From assembly GCA_035771165.1 (NCBI GenBank), contig JAWNZC010000338.1:1550001-1614000 (forward strand): a stretch of 64,000 nucleotides of DNA, given 5' to 3'. Below, one piece after another: positions 35,412 through 47,100 of the stretch. This stretch comes from Paragorgia papillata. Lineage: Eukaryota; Cnidaria; Anthozoa; Scleralcyonacea; Coralliidae. Position numbers and translations under genes: made by a program. The notes under the pieces were generated by a model. It saw only the letters and a program-made list of their open reading frames with translations, was not told where the DNA came from and searched no databases. How positions within the stretch are numbered: the first letter of the stretch is position 1; each line of letters begins with the position of its first letter.

Positions 35412-35640
35412 AAAGTGTCTATGAAATGAAAATTCATCCCTCTTTTATGAATATTCGAAAGAACATGTAAAATAATGAATAATGGTTTACATTATGTCCA
35501 TCTGGTGACATCACACCTCAAATTATATAACGTGTAATAACGCGTTATATAATTTGAGGTGTGATGTCACCAGATGGACACAGCATTACAACTAAACCGA
35601 AGATCAGGCATATATGTTCAGACTGGTTCGACAAAATGGT
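35412..35640. repeat. Foldback with perfect 38-bp stem at 35495-35580
   Basis: 35495-35532 and 35543-35580 are exact reverse complements over 38 bp, starting TGTCCATCTGGTGACATCAC, with a 10-base spacer. The flank at 35412 (AAAGTGTCTATGAAATGAAA) resembles the AAAGTGCCTATGAAAC MITE ends, so the stem may be the centre of a decayed family member. Confidence 0.85.
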
Positions 35641-36126
35641 CTCAAACTTTCAGCCAACTTACTTAGGAAAACTAACATGGCTATTGTTGTTATTTGGTTC
35701 ACTTTTCTAAACCGTCCTATTTCACTAAAAATTATAGAGCACAGATTGAAAACAAAGAATTGTGAAAATAATAGAGAGTAACTTGAGAACTATTACCGCA
35801 TTAAAATTCTAGCTTGCTATTAGACAACTCCAGGCTATGTATATTTCTATTGACTACATGCACATGGCTATTGCTATGGTATTATCTAATAATATTTGCA
35901 ACAAAATTAACCCTAGGCCTTTGCTAAAATAACCACGTCTACGACGAGTTTAAGTTCATTTAATAATGCGGATTGGCCGTTTAGGTTTTACAACTATTTA
36001 TTTTCGTAAATATTCCCCGTCCTAATTACAAACGTTTCCACAACATTTACTCATGCACCATGCATGATGTATTTGATTGTACCGAAAAAGATGCCTGCAC
36101 ATCTATAAGCATATTACCTCGCGACG

Positions 36127-36168
36127 TTAACCCTTTCATGCATGCATAGCTCTCCGAGACGTCTCCCC

Positions 36169-36206
<38 letters not shown>

Positions 36207-36239
36207 GTCGTCCAATAGCAGTCCGAATGAAAGGGTTAA
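36127..36239. repeat. Short MITE with TTAACCCTTTCAT ends
   Basis: 113 bp, ends TTAACCCTTTCATGC and GAATGAAAGGGTTAA. Its interior (CTTGACGAGTAAAATCGTC TGGCG) recurs near 1540 and its left end near 28113, so it is a dispersed family. Confidence 0.75.
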
Positions 36240-37000
36240 TCTGCCATCTTCTTCGGTTCAATCAAATACATACACATATTTATACATAAATACAGCATTG
36301 GTGTATATATATATACCCTCTCTTTGCCAAAATTGATCATCCCAAAGTCCTATACCTTCAGACGACTCTACAAGAAACATTGTTTACTACGCACAAAGTA
36401 TTGTTGTTAAATGTACCTGTCGCCCATAGCTAAGGAGGACGCTCATGCCCTGATATATAACGACCTACCACATGTCCACTAGTGGCCAAAATTGACTGAG
36501 CCGCCCAAAGGAGAACAGTGTTATGAGACAAAATCCATAATAAAATGCAACTTAAGGTACGTTTCTCAGAATGTCAGGCAGAAATCATGTTTAACAATAA
36601 AATTTATGAAAGAGTTTTTGGAAGAGAGCCAGACACTTGAACTGGTTTCAGTTCAGTTTCATTGAGCAAATATATTAAAAAAAAATACTGAAATAGATTA
36701 GAATTCAAAATTATTGTTGTTTTCATACACATATACATGTGTATGTACATTTTCAGGAATTCAAATTAAATATAATACTCCTAATATAGCACTATTCGAT
36801 TCTAAAAGCAGCTTAGTTACAAAAAAGTTGAAAACCTTGCAGAAATATATATGTGGCTCATTAATTTTGGCCACCAGTGTAGTCTTTTTACAAAAAAAGA
36901 AGTAAAACTCAGTGTAAATGTGACAAAAAGACACAAACTATATATGACTTTTATGTCGATAAACATGCATGGTTTGGAAACCCGACAAACTTTAAAGCAG

Positions 37001-37278
37001 TTAAGCCTATAGCTGTAGTTCTCACTTGTCGTAAGAATCGATATCGTAAGAGTCGGGGACAGTTCTTCCCCGATTGTGGGCGATTCTTACGACAGCCACG
37101 TTCACACGTACTTGTCGTAACTAGTACGGGGACCGTCTGAGATACATTTTCAGCCAAATAGAAATGATTCCGATTCTTGCGATGCTTCCGATCATGTTCA
37201 CACTTGTCGTAACAATCCCAGACGATCGGGAACAGGAAAAATCTCCGATTCGTACGACAAGTGAGAACCAGGCTTTAA
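37001..37278. repeat. MITE with repeated CTTGTCGTAAG motif
   Basis: Ends TTCTCACTTGTCGTAAGAAT and CGATTCGTACGACAAGTGAG. TTGTCGTAA / TTACGACA occurs several more times inside in both orientations, like transposase-binding subterminal repeats. Confidence 0.75.
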
Positions 37279-37309
37279 CGATCGAACTACGATTCATGTT
37301 AAAAGTACC

Positions 37310-37480
37310 TTTGTTTTAGCTTTATCAATATATTTAAACAGTACGGTTGAGCGATTGATATTATATGATTGCTCAGTAACGGTGAAAGTGCATACATTTC
37401 CATAAACCTGAACAAAAACATAAAACAATGGCTTTTGTTGAGCTTCCAAACCATATTTATTTTCTATCCAACATAAGAAC
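37310..37480 (-). repeat. Dispersed repeat, inverted partner of 33455-33650
   Basis: Shares ACAGTACGGTTGAGCGATTG and CATAAACCTGAACAAAA with the reverse complement of 33455-33650. A further shared end, ATGGTTTGGAAGC, appears near 33480, 35380 and 36970. No coding potential was recognised. Confidence 0.6.
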
Positions 37481-37651
37481 ATAACTTAACGACAAACGCG
37501 TAAAGGAAAGGTCGACCTTTTCCTTATGTCGTTATTTTTATGTCACAAGTGTACACCATGCACGCATGCAGGCTTTGTACTGAAGACGCGCGTCTGATCG
37601 TCATTTCAACACGAAACAAGTTGACTATGCAGAGGTGGTAGCCAAATACCT

Positions 37652-38085
37652 TAAGGTGATGTTACACGGGACGATTTTTACGGACGAGTTTTAACGCAAT
37701 AATGTTGCACGAATAATGCGTGTAACGTGCCGTCTGGCAACGACTTTTAACGCACGGCAACACGTTGCATAATTTGAACTGGCTTCAAATTCTTGCAATA
37801 TCGTTGCTCAGATTTTCATCAGTTGATTCGTGTAACATGCAGTATTGCCGACAATTTTCAACGCAATATTGTCACCATTTTCCCAGAATCCCTTGTACTG
37901 TAGGAAAGGCGGAAGCCAGAAAAGTAAACACAAACAGTAAAATGGAGGACGAAAATGAAATGTGTCAGGTTTCAGGCTGTATAATACCCATATTGCGGCT
38001 ACATGCAGCATGTTGCACGAAAAATGGTCTCGTTCGACATGCATTGAAAAGCGTCGTTAAAAATCGTCCGGTTTAACATCACCTT
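37652..38085. repeat. MITE with AAGGTGATGTTACACGG ends
   Basis: Ends TTAAGGTGATGTTACACGGG and AACATCACCTTT, with ACGATTTTTACG / CGTTAAAAATCGT inside. About 435 bp. A short open frame inside (start 37942) is probably chance. Confidence 0.8.
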
Positions 38086-38181
38086 TATTTAGCCAGGTTC
38101 AGAACTTGCAAAATCGGTCTGTTTTCAAAAACTGAATACTTAAAAAGATATACGTTCGGTTAACTTCGTTTTAAGTCATTT

Positions 38182-41100
38182 CTATACTCGTTCTATGCCC
38201 GTTGTCTTATCATTCTTCCCGCTTGTACTGACCTTACCGTTTGGGAGCGCAGGTTTCAAAAACGACAGAACTGAGAAGGTGGCGAGCAAAACAGCCGTTA
38301 GGATTGTTTGAATCAAGCTGGAAACAAACTGATTTGTCAAGAAAAACTGAACAGATATCCAAGTAAAAGCAAGGAAGGAAAGGAACATGAGCACAACCAT
38401 GAAACATACAAGCAAAGCGAAACCGTACCGGCCTGTGTTGCTTCGTTGTTTGCTGAAATAATATGTCAGGATGTAAACAAGAAGAAAAAATGAGCAGATT
38501 GTAAGTAGGACTAAAATGACCCTAGAGGGTTCGGCGAAAGCTCCCAGGACAACCCATGAAAGATGATAACAGATTGCGTAGCATAACAGGTAAAAGGCAG
38601 ATTTTATCATTTCCGTGCGATAGCAACACCCCATCCAAACAAATAGTACCGTTGAAATTACAGAAGTCGAAAAAGAAACCACAAGTACAAATATAACAAA
38701 AGGAGTCTTATTGGGAAGTATGATTCCAATACCAAAGACAGCATATTGTACAATTATCTCTAAAGATACAATTAGTACAGTCGTAGTTTTAAGAGCGCAC
38801 AGTATGTGGCTTACGTCGCAGTTTCTGTCATCTTTCTTCTCTCCTTTTGGTGTCATTTCGCTGTCTTCATTTTCTTCAATTTCTTTTTCTTTTATTTGTT
38901 GGGGGTTTTTCTTATCATCCCTTTCTTTTTTTTCTTTTTCTTTTTTTTCTTTTTCTTTTTTTTCTTTTTCTTTTTTTTCTTTTTCTTTTTTTTCTTTTTC
39001 TTTTTCTTCTTTTTCTTTTTTTTCTTTTTCTTTTTTTTCTTTCACTTCTAAATACGTATAGATATATTTCAGGAAGCTGCCAAATACGTAAGCTCCAATT
39101 ACAGAAAACAAAATCTGAAGGCCGTAAATAACGTAACGAATGACTCTAACATAGCTCAATTGATTCCCACTTCCACTCACGGCGCTGACACTGTCAATTC
39201 TAACCACGGATTCCGCTGTATTGAGGCGGGGATCTGAAGACTTCGGAATGATTGTGAAGTCCTGGAGCTGCCAAAAAGAATATCAGTATGTATATACATT
39301 AAAATATTCTAATAATAAACAGGTGTCGATAACGATACCGGATTACTCTCGTGGCGGATTACTTTTCACGCCGGTTAGTAGTCCTGGTTACACGAGACCG
39401 TAGCGATCCGATACGTGCTATATGGTTGTAATCACTACGCTTTGGATGTGATATGAAAAGTAATGCAATACGTTTCGCTTGCCGTGTAACTGGTTCCGTC
39501 CCATACATTCTGCTCGAAAACCTCTTTACTAGCCTATTTTGGCATCTTTTATTATATAAAATAGAGTGTTTTATTGATTTTTCCGCCACTAGTAAAAGTG
39601 ATAATCTCACATGTGCGATTATTTATGATAATCGCACATGTGACGATTATCGCTGAATCAGCATTATAGTTTAATGCAATTTTTGCAAGGCAATAGGACA
39701 ATTTTTTTATATAATAAACAGAACAATACATGGATGCTTGGAAATATGAAATTTATTTCTGGTGTTGAACAGGATATGTCACTCGTTTGCTTCGCTCACT
39801 CGTGAGATATACTGGTCAATACTCGAAATAAATTTCATATTTCCGCACATCCATCCATGTATTATTCTCTATTTAATATGTTTGGCCAGCTTTTTTGCTG
39901 CTCAACTATAGTCAACTAGGACTTTGGATATAGTAGTTTATCTTTATAATCTCTCAACAGCACTCTACTATGATATTTGTAACTCTTTTCTGGGCATGGT
40001 TGCCATTTGGCAACTTATTATATACTTTTACTCTGGCTACGATTTTATTTCATCGTCAAGTGAAGACCTTCTGGTGTCGTGCCGGGTAAAGGCTTAACTA
40101 AGATGCGTCATATTTTATTGCCACGCCTTTCGAGCCTTCTTCCCTCTCAAGCTTTATTCGAACAGGAGATTCAATACTTAGACAGTTACAGGCTATAGGC
40201 GACAAGTTCTTCGTCAAATTAAATTTACGTCAAAATTCGGGGTTTTTTTCGCCGACAAGCCAGTGCTGATGTATGCACAGAGTTTCGGACTGTAAGAAAG
40301 ACGCGGAAGGCTCTAGAGAAAACAGAAATGCGAGTGTTGAGAAGGATCAGAGGTGTGAGTTTGAAAGACAGTAGTGAAAAGTGATGACATTAGAAGTAGC
40401 CTAGGAGTAGAAGCAATAGGAATGAAGGCGGGGAAAAACAGACTGAGGTGGTATATGGACATGTGGGAAGAAAGGAGAAGAATTAATAGCCCAGTGAAAA
40501 GTGCAATGATGAGTGAATTGCCCAGAAGAAGAAAAAGGGGGAGACCAAGGAAAAGATGGTTGGATGGAGTAAAAGAGGTGATATGATAGATAAAGCAGAA
40601 TTTCACTTATATCAAGATACGTTAGATAAAAGAAGATGCATGGAGACAGATAGTTGCACGAGCAGGAACAGGGCCTAGAAAAAAAAATATATAGGTACAT
40701 TTTAAAGTGCCTATGGAACGAAATTTTCAATTTGGAGAAAATAACGTTAAAATGAAGTTTGAGATTATTTCTTTCGACTGTGAAAGTTTCAGGGCGAACA
40801 ATTAAAGGAAAGTATGTTTTATTGACGTTTGAAAAACGGGCTTTTGGCCTAGAAAGTTGAGACATTTTTTATTCCACAACTAATGACATCACCACGGTAC
40901 GTCTACATCAATTCTTATTTGTTATCGAACAAACTGCATGTTCAAAACACTAGGCTTTAGAAAATTAAACTTTCTGGGGAAAGTTTTCACAAAGTTGTGT
41001 AAAATTTATTCATATCGAGTTACTTGTTTTGAAATATACATGGTTGAAGCCGTGTCGGAGGGAACCGTGTCGTGTTGTGTTCGGGGGGAATGGCTGCGCA

Positions 41101-44100
41101 TGCGCCAATATTTCGAATTAAATATGGCGGAAGTAAAACTTCATTTTCTACAATGACGTATTCGGGCTAAATTAAGCGTCGATACGAGTGATATAACAAA
41201 AAAATCCAGGTAATCAGAAACATCAAGGATTGGACTGCTCGTGATAAAAAACGATTTCTTGCAAAGAAAAATAATCATCTTTTTTTTCCTAGCTAACAAT
41301 CAACATTTTTCACAAATCTGGCCAAGGTAGAATTATACAACCCGCTGTACTAACTCGAAAAAATTAAGGCGACGTTTTAGTTGCTAAGCATCATTTTGTC
41401 ATATAATTGTTCTTTATTCATTAACAAATCATATATAACGTATTTTCGCCTGAAAAATAGAGTGAAATACGTTGAACGGTCTGTTGTCGTTTTTCAAACA
41501 CGCATTTCAAACTGTACAAAGTTTCCTAACCCACATCTTGCCGTCTTTGTTTTGTTGTGTTTCCAACCAGGGGAATTTTTGGCATGTTTTTAAAAACCGT
41601 GCAAGTTTAAATTACGGTTTTATCCTGTACTTAATATAACTGACGATATATTGACATAAGCAGCAAAACTACCTGTAAATGTCTTGTCGTTTCATACACG
41701 AATAACACGCCACAAAACACGTTGTTTTAACTCGTAATTTAATAAAAAAGGAAAGGTAAACAACGGTTCCAGGTAAGCGAATAATCGTAAGTATTTACGT
41801 ATTGAATCACAATATCTTCGTAAAACAAGATGTCTTCTTCCCTCACTAGAGTTCCTTTTTACCTCGAGGTCCGTCACGTGATCCTTAAAGTCGCGACACG
41901 CGCGTGCGTCACGCGAATAGCAGTTACATGGCTCCCCTAAATTTACTAAATTTACTCAATAAAGGTAACATAACAGTATCTTAAATAAAGGTTTCCATAA
42001 CTTGAAAGGCTCCTCGTCGGGGATTCCCGGTCATTATTCACATGGTACTAACAATACCAGCTTGTGAATTGGACGCTCTAGTGTTGTCAATGGCTTGGTT
42101 CTCTTTCCTTGGTTCGTAATCGTCGGATCTCCAACTATAAGCTTCACTTTACGAACTAAACCATCTTCTTCTTCATCGGCCATTACTACACGAGCTAACG
42201 ACCAGCGATTTCGAGGTTTATCATCGTCTTTAATCACGACAACGTCATTGACTTCGAAATTTCTTCTTGGTCGGAGCCATTTCTGGCGTTCTTGCAGGGA
42301 ATGCATAAATTCCTTCCTCCACCGTGTCCAGAATTCATTGCTCAGGTGTTGAACTCGTCTCCAGTGCTTACACAAATACATATCTGCAGTCTGGAACACT
42401 CCAGGAGGTGGAAGAACTATTTTACTTTTCATCGTTAGGAGATGATTAGGCGTCAAGGCTTCTGGACAGTCAGGAGAACTTAAGTTGTCGACCGTGAGGG
42501 GGCGACTGTTGACAATCGCCTCGGCTTCACACATAAATGTATGAAGAGATTCTTCATTTAGTTGATTTCCATTCTTATGAAGGAGTGCGTTTAGAACGTT
42601 ACGGACAGTTCTAACCTGTCTCTCCCAAACTCCTCCCATGTGACTGGCTTTGGGAGTGTTAAACTTGAAGTCGAACCAGTCACAATTCTCCTTTAGCAGC
42701 GCTAGCTCAGCTTTAATCCTTTCTTGATTCATTTCTTCGAGGCACTTTCGTAACTCGGCAAAGTTAGTTCCACAATCACATCTGAGTTGGCGAATGGGTC
42801 CTCGTCTGTAGATAAAACGTCGGTAGGCATTTAAGAACGAGTCAGTTTCAAGGGTCTCTGAAACTTCCGGATGAATAGCTCGAGAAGACATGCACGTGAA
42901 GAGCACGCCGTATCTTTTCATTTCTTTCCGCCCTTGTTTTATGTACCACGGTCCGAAGTAGTCCACGGCACTATAAGTAAAGGGGAGCGAGGCTTCCAAT
43001 CTTTCCTTTGGAAGATCAGCCATTTTCTGATCCTTTACGGTAGCACGTAACCTCTGGCATGTCGCACATTTCTTGACGAGCTTTGCTACAACTGACTTTC
43101 CACCAATAATCCAATATCCTGATGATCGGACTTCATTCATTGTGATCCCTGGTCCTTGGTGTTCAACTCTTTCGTGAAATTGTCGCACAACAAGCTCTGA
43201 TATGTGCTCCTTCTTCGGTAGTGCGATCGGGTGCTTCACTTTGTCATCGATGCTCGCACTTCTTATTCGTCCCCCAACTCTTATTAGACCATTCTCATCG
43301 ATAAAGGGGTCTAGTCGCGACAGGGTACTTGATTTGGACACCATCCGTTTCTTTCGTTTGGACTTTGAATGATCTTGGTCTTCTTTGCTTTGTTTCAGTG
43401 AGGTCAGTTCCTTGCTGAAGGCTTGTTTCTGAACCAATTTCACAATATATTGCTCCGCTAACTCCAATTCTTCCACTGTAACAGATTCGTACTTCAGGTT
43501 GGGCTGGATTTCTGGTCCTGCGTTATTTGGCGTTCCCCCTTTTCGAACTCTCGCGAGGAGCAATCGACGGTAACGAAGGCAAACGGCAACGGCTTTCTTT
43601 GCACGATGCAAGCTGGAGAAGTATTCTAATCTTTCCACCATGCTCGATATCTTCTTTACCGATGTTGTAAGCACAGAAGCTTTCTTTACTTCAATATCAC
43701 CTGGCAGAAGTTTCGTCAAATCGCTTGGCTGGTCACATTCACTCCAGTCTTCGCGTTGCTCGTACAGGAACTCTGGTCTGTTGATCCATCTGGCATTGTC
43801 GATGATTTCGCTTGCCTTTAAACCACGAGATGCATCATCTGCGGGGTTTAACTTCGACTCGATATATTTCCATTGATTTGCAGCGGCGTGATCCCTGATT
43901 TGTTGTACACGGTTAGCGACGAAGACGTGAAAGCGTCGCGCTTCGTTGTTGATATATCCCAATACAACTTTGCTGTCGGTCCAGTAAACCTCTTCGACTT
44001 TGTCGTAGTCAAGTTCGTTCTGCAGTATCGCGCTGATCTTGACAGAAACGAGGGCGGCAGTCAACTCTAATCTCGGTTTGGAGACTTGCTTTAGTGGTGT

Positions 44101-47100
44101 CACGCGGGATTTGGCCATAACCAATGAACAATGGATTCGATCACCTTCATCTGTCAACCGGAGGTAAGAACATTGGCCGTAACCATTGGTGCTAGCATCT
44201 GAGAAATGATGAAGTTCCACTCTCTTTAAATTTCCAAACTCATCTGGTTTGAAGCATCGTGGTACTTTCATGTGTTCAAGGAGGTGAATATCGGTTCTCC
44301 ATCTTTCCCATTGGACTTTCAGCTTCTCTGGAATTGGGTCGCCCCAATCGGCGTTATCTTTGCATAGCAGCTGCAGTATTCTCTTTCCAGTCAACAAGAC
44401 AGGAGCAACGAATCCAAGGGGGTCGTAGATTGAGCTTACCGTTGCTAAGACACCACGTCGTGTAAATGGTCGATCTTTCAACGTAATACGGAATTGGAAG
44501 GCGTCGGTTTCGACACACCATTCTCAAACTCATTAATAATTCATGAGCCGAAAACAAAGGAAATCAGTACCGAGACGGTGGTTTGGATATCGGAGGAAGA
44601 AATTACATAAATTAAGCCAACTTTCGCCTCGATTTTCTCTTAAAATACTGATCTGTTTGAGAAGCTATATCATACACTCGGAAGAGTGTTTCATCAGGAT
44701 TCCAAACACCTCGAAATTTGTTAAAAAACCTCGGCTTCGCCTCGGTTTTCAACAAAAGTCTCGGTGTTTGGATATCCTGATGAAACACTCCTCCTCGTGT
44801 ATGATATATTACTTCCACACCTAGTACTCGCTCTATCGGGAGGACGTCATGATCTAGATCCAACTCCTTTACTTCGGTAGCGCGATTCTCGATGGCAACT
44901 GATTCGACGATCTTTCTTTCGTTCGACAGGAACTTGTGCAGGCGAAAACCTCCATTTCGGCACATCTCGACCCTGTTCTTAACGAGTGTGGTGGCTTCTT
45001 GGACTGACGACGTGGACCTTAACCCGTCATCTACGTAAAAATTATTTCTCGGAAAGTTTGCTGCGTCGGAGCCAAACTCTTCTTCGTTATCCTCTGCGGT
45101 GGTTTTCAATGCTAAGTTGCAGCATCCGGGTGACGATGTGGCTCCAAACAGGTGGACCTTCATCCTGTATTCCTCCGGATGCTTTGAGATGTCACCGTCG
45201 GTCCACCACAAGAATCGCAGGTAATCGCGGTGTTCTTCGTTTACTCTAACCTGATGAAACATCGACTCGATGTCGCAGCTGAAGGCTACCTTCCCCTGAC
45301 GGAACCGACAGAGTACTCCAGTAAGCGTGTTCGTAAGGTCAGGACCCTGCAGGAGATGACGATTCAACGACTCACCTTGATATTCAGCTGAGCAATCGAA
45401 TACCACCCTGATTTTGTTGGGCTTTCTTGGGTGATAAACACCGTGATGGGGTATATACCACGCCTTTTCTTCGGTTATCGGAACTTTCTCGGCGTAACCT
45501 TTCTTCACCATATCCTCAATAAAGCCAACGTAGTCATACTTGTACTTGGCATCTTTGGCGAATCGTGTTTTTAGACGATGAAGGCGGGATTCCGCAAGGC
45601 TTCTGTTGAATAGTAACTCGATGTTGTCTTCTCGAAAAGGGAGTGGCATCTCGTAATGGCCATCGTCCGTGATATGAATCGCATCCTTTGTCTTCTCCAG
45701 GAATCTTTTATCTTCTTGTGATAAGGATTTTCCTCCTAATTTCTTCTCTGAAAAGTCCTGTTCGAACATTTTCTTTACTGTGGTGGGATTTATCACTTCT
45801 TTAGTTGGTTTACGTGAAATGAAATTTAACTCTGAAGCATCTTGAGACAAAATATCTCGAGTATGTATTCGATGACAATTGGAGCTGATCTTCTTAGCGT
45901 TGTGACTCTTGTGATTCGTTGCGCCAATCAAACCCCATCCAAGTGCGGTTCGAATAGCATACGGGTCCCGTGGTTTTCCAGAAATAACATCGCGTGGTTT
46001 AATGGCTTGTACACAGTTGTTTCCAATGAGCAGCCCGATATTAAGGTCGTCACGATATACAGGGATCTTCTTCGCGATTGGTGTTAGGTGGTTCCAATTT
46101 CTTGCCATTTCGGCGGTTGGAAGTTGATCTCTTCGTGCTGGAATCTGCTCTGGTGAACGACTTTGGAAGAGGAATATCAACCGACTTGTTTTCTGGTGAA
46201 ATAACCAATCCGCTGATTTTCTGGATCTTGATATCTTGCACAGCGTGCATTGTCCCTAGTTCAATGACTGTCTCGGGGCCTTTAATTCCTAGTGCCCTGC
46301 AAACACCGTCTGTGATAAAGCAAGTATCGCTTTGATCATCCAGTACTGCGTACGTCATTACTTTCTTGCTTGGGGTATCTTCATGGCATATCCACACAGG
46401 CATGTTCAGTGAACTCGTTGGCATATCTTGACAATCACTCGCGTGGCAAACTCTGATACAATTGTTGGTTGATACGTGGGTCTCTTCTGCTTTCACTCTT
46501 TCTTCCCCTTTATCATTCTCAGGGCTGGGCTTAGCTTCGAAATGAAGAACAGTTGCGTGAGGCTTCTTGCAAGTACGACACTTGACATTTCCTTTACACT
46601 GCCTTGCCATGTGACCTTGTTGCAGACACAAGAAGCAAAGTCCTTTCGATTTGGCGAACTCAGCCCTTTCCTTAACCTTCTTCTTTAAGAAGCCATCACA
46701 GACTTACAGCTTGTGCTGTTTGTCGCAAAAGGGACATATATCCTGTCCTTTCTTTACGGTATCATCACCATGATTTTGATCTGATCTCTTGCTTGTAGAG
46801 AAAGATCCATACTTTCTTTTCTTATCGAATTTCTTCTCTTCTTCTCTTGTACCCTTTTGGATTTCTCTCCTCTTGGATATTAGGGCCTCGTGGGAGAAGA
46901 CTGGATGGGTTGCATCTACTGCAGCTTCTTGTACGAACTGTACTAGATCATTGAAGGTGTATTCCCTATTCTTGGCTTCAACTTTCTTGGCACTTTGTGA
47001 CCATTTGTTGCTGTAATGAGATGGAAGTCTTGCCACCAGCTCTTGTATTGCTGAGAAGGTATCAAATTCCCTGAGATATTTAACTGTTTTCATGGTTTCT

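Noticed and set aside
34890..35580. CRISPR-like array of repeats
   Set aside because: The repeats are inverted, few and of unequal spacing, and this is eukaryotic DNA. They are foldback elements.
37765..38076. Plus-strand 103-residue frame
   Set aside because: Entirely inside a MITE with clear terminal inverted repeats; no homology recognised.
38711..39131. Plus-strand Phe/Ser/Leu-rich frames
   Set aside because: Complement of the Lys/Glu repeat in exon 2 of the minus-strand membrane gene.
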